From contig JAJZLA010000018.1 of assembly GCA_021803845.1 (NCBI GenBank), forward strand, positions 1-11,983: a stretch of DNA of 11,983 nucleotides, written 5' to 3'. The translations under genes and the position numbers were made by a program. Under the pieces are notes generated by a model, which worked only from the letters and a program-made list of their open reading frames with translations, searched no databases and was not told the DNA's origin. Positions 5,919-11,983 of this stretch are shown here, piece after piece (positions within the stretch are counted from its first letter, which is position 1; every line of letters begins with the position of its first letter). The stretch comes from a bacterium (GTDB lineage: Bacteria > SZUA-79 > Acidulodesulfobacterales > Acidulodesulfobacteraceae).

Positions 5919-7016
5919 ATGAATTTAAATGCAAGAAAAGCAGCAATTTACCGTATCGCCCTGTTTTTATTTTTTATTTTTATTTTATCGGCAGCCGCGG
6001 GTGCGAACGCATTTACCACTATAACTATTCTCCCCGGAAAACTTAATAATTTCAGAATAAACGTTCCCGGCACCGTGTCGGCTGGCAGCAAATTTACGGT
6101 TAAATTAGTAGCTTTAGACGATTACGGAAATGTTATCACCGATTTTGCAAATAAATACGAAGGACTAAATATAGGTATAAGCGTTGGAAATAATAACGCT
6201 AAGGAACAGTTGCATATCCCGGCATCGGAATTTAAAAACGGAGCGGTTAATTTTGATTTATCTTATAAAAAGGCTGGAAATATTTCTGTTTCCGCTTCAT
6301 TCGAAGGCGTTCAAAATATCAGTTCTTCTATATACGTCGCGGCGGGCCCCTTTCATAATTTAGAAATATCGGCTCCCTTGAAAGCAACGGCAGGCGAACC
6401 TTTCGGCGTTAAAGTTTATGCGGTTGACCAGTACGGCAATCCTATACGTTTTATGCCTAAGCCTAACGGGGACATAAAAATTTATCTTACCGGAGATAAT
6501 TTTAAAGTTCGTCCGAGAATTATACCGGCAAATTATATTAAAAACGGTTCGGGCAAATTTAGTTTTATCTCCGACAGGGCCGGTTCGAGCCGGCTTAATT
6601 TCGAAGTGGATTATGACGGAAGAACCCATGTTTTTATTAGTAAAAATATCGATATCTATCCTTCCTATTTTAACAAATTTCTTATATCTACGAACATCGC
6701 TAAAGTTCCGGCGGGAAAACCTTTTATAATTAAAATTGTTTCCGTAGATAAATACGGAAACGTGATAAACGACATAAATAAAATGAAAGGAAAGGTTAAA
6801 TTGGTTTTAATTTCACAAAACGGTATAGAAAGAAGCAGCCTGTTCAGCTTTAAATCTTTCAATAAAGGCATAGCTTTAGTAAAAACCGTATTTAACAGAG
6901 TCGGTACATTTTCTATTTATGCTAAGCCCGAAGGAATAAATTTCAAAAAACTTAAAGCGCGCTTGCCAAAAGTCAACCGGAAAATAAGAGCTAAGAGCCT
7001 CCTGCTGTATAAATAA
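5919..7016 (+). CDS. Secreted protein with three tandem Ig-like repeats
   Basis: I know no specific function for this protein. Of its 365 residues, 1-31 form a clear signal peptide (basic start, IALFLFFIFILSAAAG, cleavage after ANA31). The rest is three repeats of about 100 residues (roughly 42-142, 145-248, 250-345). Each opens with a F-x-x-x-(I)-x-x-P-like strand, then AG-x-x-F-x-(V/I)-K-(L/V/I)-x-(A/S)-(L/V)-D-x-YGN-x-I. The YGN signature recurs at 69-71, 172-174 and 279-281, 103 and 107 residues apart. This is the pattern of bacterial Ig-like (Big/invasin-type) domains in surface and adhesion proteins. The tail (343-365) is strongly basic. There is no LPXTG, autotransporter barrel or C-terminal membrane helix, so it is likely periplasmic or released, or held by a partner. 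The start is supported by GAGGG at 5905-5909. It lies 52 bases after the TPR gene and may share its transcript. Confidence 0.78.
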   Translation: MNLNARKAAIYRIALFLFFIFILSAAAGANAFTTITILPGKLNNFRINVPGTVSAGSKFTVKLVALDDYGNVITDFANKYEGLNIGISVGNNNAKEQLHIPASEFKNGAVNFDLSYKKAGNISVSASFEGVQNISSSIYVAAGPFHNLEISAPLKATAGEPFGVKVYAVDQYGNPIRFMPKPNGDIKIYLTGDNFKVRPRIIPANYIKNGSGKFSFISDRAGSSRLNFEVDYDGRTHVFISKNIDIYPSYFNKFLISTNIAKVPAGKPFIIKIVSVDKYGNVINDINKMKGKVKLVLISQNGIERSSLFSFKSFNKGIALVKTVFNRVGTFSIYAKPEGINFKKLKARLPKVNRKIRAKSLLLYK

Positions 7017-7033
7017 TAAAAACCCGTACGTAT

Positions 7034-7059
7034 TTTTTTATTTTAAAAAAAATAAAAAA
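7034..7059. repeat. A/T-only inverted repeat after the Ig-repeat gene
   Basis: A perfect 11-bp stem (TTTTTTATTTT with AAAATAAAAAA) closes on an AAAA loop just after the stop of the Ig-repeat gene. It could act as a weak terminator read in either direction, but it has no G-C pairs and no extended T tract after the stem on the + strand. Confidence 0.35.
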
Positions 7060-7063
7060 GTAT

Positions 7064-7069
7064 TATAAT
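7064..7069 (+). promoter_or_regulatory. Possible -10 box upstream of tRNA-Cys
   Basis: TATAAT at 7064-7069 lies 26 bases before the mature 5' end of tRNA-Cys. The -35 region (TTTTAA at 7041-7046, spacer 17) is poor, so the call rests on the -10 match and its position. Confidence 0.4.
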
Positions 7070-7095
7070 AAATAATTAATCCGTAATATTTTTAA

Positions 7096-7170
7096 GGCGG
7101 CATAGCCAAGCGGTAAGGCAGAGGTCTGCAAAACCTCTATACCTCGGTTCAATTCCGAGTGCCGCCTCCA
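7096..7170 (+). tRNA. tRNA-Cys (anticodon GCA)
   Basis: The sequence folds as a standard cloverleaf of 75 bases including an encoded CCA. The acceptor stem pairs GGCGGCA (7096-7102) with TGCCGCC (7160-7166). The discriminator base is T, the known identity base for cysteinyl-tRNA. The D stem is GCC/GGC. The anticodon arm is GAGGT-CTGCAAA-ACCTC with GCA at 7128-7130. The T arm is CTCGG-TTCAATT-CCGAG. The gene sits 50 bases upstream of nfnA with no obvious terminator between. Confidence 0.97.
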
Positions 7171-7203
7171 TCATCAATATGTCTAAATTTATTTTTATAT
7201 TCT

Positions 7204-7210
7204 GAGAGGT
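7204..7210 (+). promoter_or_regulatory. Shine-Dalgarno of nfnA
   Basis: GAGAGGT ends 10 bases before the ATG at 7221 and fixes that start. It is the same motif found upstream of the ATT-started HAD gene. Confidence 0.7.
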
Positions 7211-7220
7211 ACTAAATAAC

Positions 7221-8060
7221 ATGTATGAAATCGTCGGTAAAAAAAATCTTGGCGAAGGTATAAATTTATATAATATATCGGCTCCGGATGTTGCGTTAAA
7301 AGCCATGCCAGGTCAGTTTATAATTTTAAGGGTTAATAAAAACGGGGAAAGAGTCCCTATTACCATAGCAAATTCCGATAAAAACGATAAGACGGTTACA
7401 ATATTAGTTCAAACACTCGGAAAAACAACGCATTTGCTCAGCGAACTAAACGTGGGCGACAGCCTGGCCGACGTAGTGGGTCCGCTCGGCATTCCTACGG
7501 AAATAGAAAAATTCGGAACCGTCGTATGCGTAGGGGGAGGCTTCGGTATAGCCGCAATATATCCTATAGCCAAAGCCATGAAATCAGCTGGAAATAATGT
7601 TATTTCTATAATCGGAGCGAGAAGCAAAGAACTGCTTTTAATGGAAGACGAGATGAGGTCGGCGAGCAGTGAAGTTCTTGTCGCCACAAACGACGGAAGT
7701 TACGGCACGAAAGGAATAGTTACAGATGTTTTGAGAAAACTTATTTACGATAATAAAATACATATAGACAGGGTTATTGCGATAGGACCGGTGATTATGA
7801 TGAAAGCGGTCAGCGACCTTACAAGAGAAAAATCTATTAAAACGACGGTAAGTTTAAATCCTATAATGATAGACGGAACCGGAATGTGCGGCGCATGCAG
7901 AGTTCTTGTAGATAAAAAAACTAAATTCGCCTGTGTTGACGGTCCCGATTTTGACGGGCATCTCGTCGATTTCGATAATCTTATGAACAGGCTCAAATTT
8001 TATAAAGAAGAAGAAAAAGCTTCTTACGAGTGTCATATGAAACAGCACCATAAATTATAA
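7221..8060 (+). CDS. nfnA: NADH-dependent ferredoxin:NADP+ oxidoreductase subunit NfnA
   Basis: This is the small FAD/[2Fe-2S] subunit of the NfnAB flavin-based electron-bifurcating complex (also called SudB in Pyrococcus sulfide dehydrogenase), which couples NADPH oxidation to reduction of ferredoxin and NAD+, and the reverse. The 279 residues follow the ferredoxin-NADP reductase layout. The flavin domain holds PGQFIILRV and RVPITIAN (44-51), the pyridine-nucleotide domain holds VVCVGGGFGIAAIYPIAKAM (101-120), and the C-terminal cluster segment is IDGTGMCGACRVLV...FACVDGPDFDGH. Cys223, Cys226 and Cys238 with Asp218 fit the Asp plus three Cys [2Fe-2S] ligand set described for this subunit. 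A close relative is dihydroorotate dehydrogenase subunit PyrK, but the DGTGMCGACR form and the adjacent nfnB favour NfnA. It lies 55 bases upstream of nfnB and is probably co-transcribed with it. Confidence 0.9.
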   Translation: MYEIVGKKNLGEGINLYNISAPDVALKAMPGQFIILRVNKNGERVPITIANSDKNDKTVTILVQTLGKTTHLLSELNVGDSLADVVGPLGIPTEIEKFGTVVCVGGGFGIAAIYPIAKAMKSAGNNVISIIGARSKELLLMEDEMRSASSEVLVATNDGSYGTKGIVTDVLRKLIYDNKIHIDRVIAIGPVIMMKAVSDLTREKSIKTTVSLNPIMIDGTGMCGACRVLVDKKTKFACVDGPDFDGHLVDFDNLMNRLKFYKEEEKASYECHMKQHHKL

Positions 8061-8094
8061 TCCTCCTTAATTAATTTTTTATATAATACGATAA

Positions 8095-9567
<1,473 letters not shown>

Positions 9568-9585
9568 TATATCTCCTAGCTTAAT

Positions 9586-9614
9586 TTGACAAAATTATAT
9601 AATTATGAGATAAA
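9586..9614 (+). promoter_or_regulatory. Promoter of tRNA-Leu
   Basis: A perfect TTGACA (9586-9591) is followed after 17 bases by GATAAA (9609-9614), which matches four of the six -10 consensus bases. Transcription would start near 9621, about 35 bases before the tRNA. It is the best -35 hexamer I found in the window. Confidence 0.6.
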
Positions 9615-9655
9615 TTATACTTAGTTGTTTTTTTACGCCTCACATTTTATAAACT

Positions 9656-9743
9656 GCCGGGGTGGCGGAAGTGGTAGACGCAAGGGACTTAAAATCCCTC
9701 GGAACTTAGTTCCGTGCCGGTTCGATTCCGGCCCTCGGCACCA
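9656..9743 (+). tRNA. tRNA-Leu (anticodon UAA)
   Basis: A class II cloverleaf of 88 bases including an encoded CCA. The acceptor stem is GCCGGGG with CCTCGGC (one G-T pair) and the discriminator is A, as required for leucine. The anticodon arm is AGGGA-CTTAAAA-TCCCT with TAA at 9690-9692. The long variable arm forms GGAAC/TTCC around TTAG. The T arm is GCCGG-TTCGATT-CCGGC. Confidence 0.97.
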
Positions 9744-9774
9744 ATTAAAGATGTTATTCAATATCAACTTTAAT
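9744..9774 (+). terminator. Hairpin after tRNA-Leu, possible terminator
   Basis: ATTAAAG (9744-9750) pairs with CTTTAAT (9768-9774), and the interior extends the pairing with two mismatches to a near-palindrome centred at 9759. It begins directly after the tRNA CCA and is followed by TTTCTCTC. The stem is AT-rich and the T tract is interrupted, so it would be weak. Confidence 0.45.
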
Positions 9775-9779
9775 TTCTC

Positions 9780-9816
9780 TCAATAAATAATTTTTTTATG
9801 TTATCCTATTTATTGA
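9780..9816. repeat. 10-bp inverted repeat in the tRNA-Leu/sensor gap
   Basis: TCAATAAATA (9780-9789) and TATTTATTGA (9807-9816) are perfect reverse complements separated by 17 bases containing a run of seven T. It could be a second hairpin backing up the tRNA-Leu terminator or a protein-binding site. In AT-rich DNA a 10-bp A/T-dominated match has limited weight. Confidence 0.4.
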
Positions 9817-9954
9817 ATTTATGAGATTATTGATATATATTCTTAATTATCTTACACAATACTACCTCCCGAAAAACCATAAATTTTACTAAAACAAGTA
9901 AAGAAAAATAAGATATAATAAAAAAATAGAAACATATCCCCGTTTATTTAATCG

Positions 9955-9964
9955 CTTACGTAAG
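9955..9964. promoter_or_regulatory. Perfect palindrome CTTACGTAAG, candidate operator
   Basis: This 10-bp self-complementary site lies 53 bases before the sensor start and 35 bases after a TATAAT. Its G/C content and symmetry make it stand out in an AT-rich spacer, and its place fits a dimeric-regulator site in the leader or promoter. No regulator is identified. Confidence 0.3.
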
Positions 9965-10017
9965 TCATTGTTTCGATAAGAAAACGATTTGAAAAGAAAT
10001 TAAAAAAACTTGAAGAT

Positions 10018-11983
10018 ATGCCGAAAATAAATATTAATTCCATAAAATTTAAAATATATTTTCTTTTTATCATATCGAATATCATTATTTTTTCGATAGG
10101 CATATTTTTAGCCGTCCATTATATTGCCTTATACAGCCGTAAATCTTTAAAGGATCAGTTAAAATCCGCGTTAATGGCGGAGACGATGGCATTTATCGGC
10201 GACAGGAACTATATGCTCGAAAAGGCTAACGACATTGTCGCTCATAACTTTAAAAGCAGGTTTATACGAAAAATATCCGATTCCAAAAAAATATCGAGCA
10301 TCGTATTGATAAGAATAAAAAACGGGCGGGAGAGTTACATAAATAAGTTTAAATACAAGTATAAGAATAAAGTTAAAAAATTAAGCGACTATCAAAGATT
10401 TCTGGGAATTATTCTAACAAAGAACAGGTATATATATACAGGGTTTGGGAGGGATAAATCTGACAGGCTTATAGAACTAAGGACAATTTACTGGCTGATA
10501 CATAAAAACAGCGGGTTTATAATTATATTAAATAAGCATATAACCAGCGGTTATTTAAGAAGCATAACTATTAAAAACAATATGACCGTCCGTTTGGGCA
10601 TCTATTACGGGAGCAAGAGGTCGGCGGTTTCGACCGTCATAAATAATAGGTATTGGGGTGTCGGTCAAAGCGCCACTAAAAAACAGCTTCAGGTTTTAAA
10701 AAAAGGCAAAAGTGTTTATACGTCCGTAGTTGTAAGAGGCGTCCCATTTTATATATACAATAAACCGGTAAAAAACTACGGCGGCAAAATAATAGGAATT
10801 TTAGGTTCCGGAATAGAGCAATATAGATTTTTATCCTATCTTTCAGAGCTTTATATACCGATACTTTTTTTCTTCGGCTTATATATTTTTGCAATCTTAG
10901 TTTTTATGTTAGTTAATAAGAAATTTTCGGACCCGTTTTACGGACTTTTAAAAAGCATCGAAGAAATAGACCCTAATAACCCTAAAAGACAGGATTTGGC
11001 AAGCAAATATCAAAATAAAGAAACCGAATTTTACAATTTTGCAAAAGCAATTACTGTTCTAAACGATACGATAATCAAAAAACAGGAAGAAAATAAACTT
11101 ATCGTATCTAATATAAACTATTTTTCTAAAACAGTTTCCGAGATGGACGATTTTAATTCTTTAACCCTTAAACTTATGGACTTAATAGTTGAAAAAATGG
11201 GATACGGCTATGCATGGTTCGGGGTTTTAGACGAGGACAAAAAAGAGGTTAAAATAATAAGCGCCTATAATAATGATTTTAGTTATACAAAAAACCTGAT
11301 TCTTAAATATGACGACCAGACCGGCAATTTAAAATATTCGCAAAACTTAACGGCAACGGCAATAATGTCCAAGGATTATGCAGTGATAAACGATGCAGAA
11401 AGCGATAAAACCGTTCCGTATTATTATAAAGATAAACTTCTTGAATATAAATTTTTATCGGCAGGAGCGTTTCCGTTAATTGCACAGGGTAGGGTTATAG
11501 GCGTGCTGGGGGTTTATTCAAACAAAAAAAACGCCTTTGACAGCATTAAAGCCGGTGTGATTTTAAATTTAGCAAATTATCTTGCACATTTAATGATTTA
11601 TCTAAAAAACCTTAAAAGATCGTCTATTTTATCGGAAATGGCGGAACAAATATTATTTTCAATGACGACGGGGTATGAAAAGCGGCAGGAAGAAGGCTCG
11701 ACCCATGACGGCAGTTCCGTTCCTTCCCGGGTAGCGGAGCGGCAGCCAAAGCTTGACGAAGCATTTCTTCGAGAATTTTTAAATAATCTGGAAGATAATC
11801 TGCAGACCGACTTCGTCGAATTTATCGTCTATGACGGGATTAAAAATGAGATTGTAAGAGCGGAGTTTTCAAGGGGCTGGGAATACAATTTAGGTAAAAA
11901 CACCTTAGACCCTACCCCTACATTATTCGTTCAAAAAAGAATCGCGGAAAACAGGCTGGATGCTGTCAAAGGCGTTTTTTTTG
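10018..11983 (+). CDS. Membrane sensor with Cache-like and GAF domains, 3' end off window
   Basis: An uninterrupted frame runs from ATG 10018 to the right edge, 655 complete codons, so the output domain is not visible. There are two membrane helices, about 12-38 and 279-300. The roughly 240-residue periplasmic part between them ends in WGVGQSAT...GVPFYIYNKPVKNYGGKIIGILGSGIE (213-267), the style of a Cache ligand-binding domain. After the second helix comes a charged linker (305-365, possibly HAMP-like or coiled), then a GAF domain at about 368-530 (LMDLIVEKMGYGYAWFGVLDED...LSAGAFPLIAQGRVIGVLGVYSNKKNAF). A hydrophilic insert follows at 550-580 and a second GAF-like unit begins near 585 (FVEFIVYDGIKNEIVRAEF). 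Such proteins usually end in a GGDEF, EAL, HD-GYP or histidine-kinase module; which one applies here cannot be told. The start is the first ATG with the signal-anchor helix just behind it; GAAG close to it is a poor ribosome binding site. Confidence 0.8.
   Translation, partial: MPKININSIKFKIYFLFIISNIIIFSIGIFLAVHYIALYSRKSLKDQLKSALMAETMAFIGDRNYMLEKANDIVAHNFKSRFIRKISDSKKISSIVLIRIKNGRESYINKFKYKYKNKVKKLSDYQRFLGIILTKNRYIYTGFGRDKSDRLIELRTIYWLIHKNSGFIIILNKHITSGYLRSITIKNNMTVRLGIYYGSKRSAVSTVINNRYWGVGQSATKKQLQVLKKGKSVYTSVVVRGVPFYIYNKPVKNYGGKIIGILGSGIEQYRFLSYLSELYIPILFFFGLYIFAILVFMLVNKKFSDPFYGLLKSIEEIDPNNPKRQDLASKYQNKETEFYNFAKAITVLNDTIIKKQEENKLIVSNINYFSKTVSEMDDFNSLTLKLMDLIVEKMGYGYAWFGVLDEDKKEVKIISAYNNDFSYTKNLILKYDDQTGNLKYSQNLTATAIMSKDYAVINDAESDKTVPYYYKDKLLEYKFLSAGAFPLIAQGRVIGVLGVYSNKKNAFDSIKAGVILNLANYLAHLMIYLKNLKRSSILSEMAEQILFSMTTGYEKRQEEGSTHDGSSVPSRVAERQPKLDEAFLREFLNNLEDNLQTDFVEFIVYDGIKNEIVRAEFSRGWEYNLGKNTLDPTPTLFVQKRIAENRLDAVKGVFF

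Larger units (their letters stand above)
9744..10017 (+). other. 274-base noncoding region between tRNA-Leu and sensor gene
   Basis: I find no convincing ORF here. It holds the two hairpins described separately, a TATAAT at 9914-9919 without a good -35, and the perfect palindrome CTTACGTAAG at 9955-9964. It presumably contains the promoter and control region of the downstream sensor gene. Confidence 0.6.

Noticed and set aside
7179..7205. Eight-codon ORF between tRNA-Cys and nfnA as a leader peptide
   Set aside because: It has no ribosome binding site, no run of regulatory codons and no attenuator hairpins.
7076..7306. Minus-strand ORF across tRNA-Cys (peptide with GIEPRYRGFADLCLTAWLCRLK)
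   Set aside because: It is the antisense translation of a tRNA gene, a familiar false hypothetical protein, and it also overlaps the start of nfnA.
10676..11485. Minus-strand ORFs inside the large sensor gene
   Set aside because: They are shadows of a continuous plus-strand frame with membrane helices and a GAF domain.

Overview
The window is 11,983 bases of AT-rich bacterial chromosome. I see no phage, insertion-sequence or CRISPR material. It carries ten protein genes, two cut by the window edges, and two tRNA genes. All genes are on the + strand except one histidine kinase. Exported proteins with signal peptides, a SurA-like periplasmic chaperone fragment and a PilO-like inner-membrane protein point to a Gram-negative (diderm) cell. 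The futalosine-route menaquinone gene mqnA and the electron-bifurcating pair nfnA-nfnB suggest an anaerobe. A deltaproteobacterium-like lineage is my best guess, from gene content and base composition only.

Region 1 (1-2429): the 3' part of a galT-family nucleotidyl-sugar transferase, a HAD phosphatase and mqnA form one tightly packed operon. The galT/HAD junction is the most unusual spot in the window. The HAD frame has no ATG, GTG or TTG before its catalytic DxD motif. Its only plausible independent start is an ATT codon behind a good ribosome binding site. The same few bases also carry a T TTT TTA heptamer in the galT frame, which a -1 slip would turn into a GalT-HAD fusion.

Region 2 (2416-3669, minus strand): a PhoR-like membrane histidine kinase with no response regulator in view. 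Its 3' end overlaps the 3' end of mqnA by 14 bp.

Region 3 (3715-7015, plus strand): a SurA-like protein without a parvulin domain, queD (queuosine precursor synthesis), a membrane-anchored PilO-like protein with TPR repeats, and a secreted protein with three tandem Ig-like repeats. Three of the four are envelope proteins, so this may be an envelope or surface-assembly locus with queD inserted in it.

Region 4 (7016-9743): tRNA-Cys(GCA), then nfnA and nfnB encoding the two subunits of an NADH-dependent ferredoxin:NADP+ oxidoreductase, then tRNA-Leu(UAA). The Leu tRNA appears to have its own promoter and a weak terminator.

Region 5 (9744-11983): a 274-base noncoding stretch with two inverted repeats and a perfect 10-bp palindrome, followed by a large membrane sensor gene (Cache-like periplasmic domain, GAF domain, start of a second GAF-like domain) that runs off the right edge.
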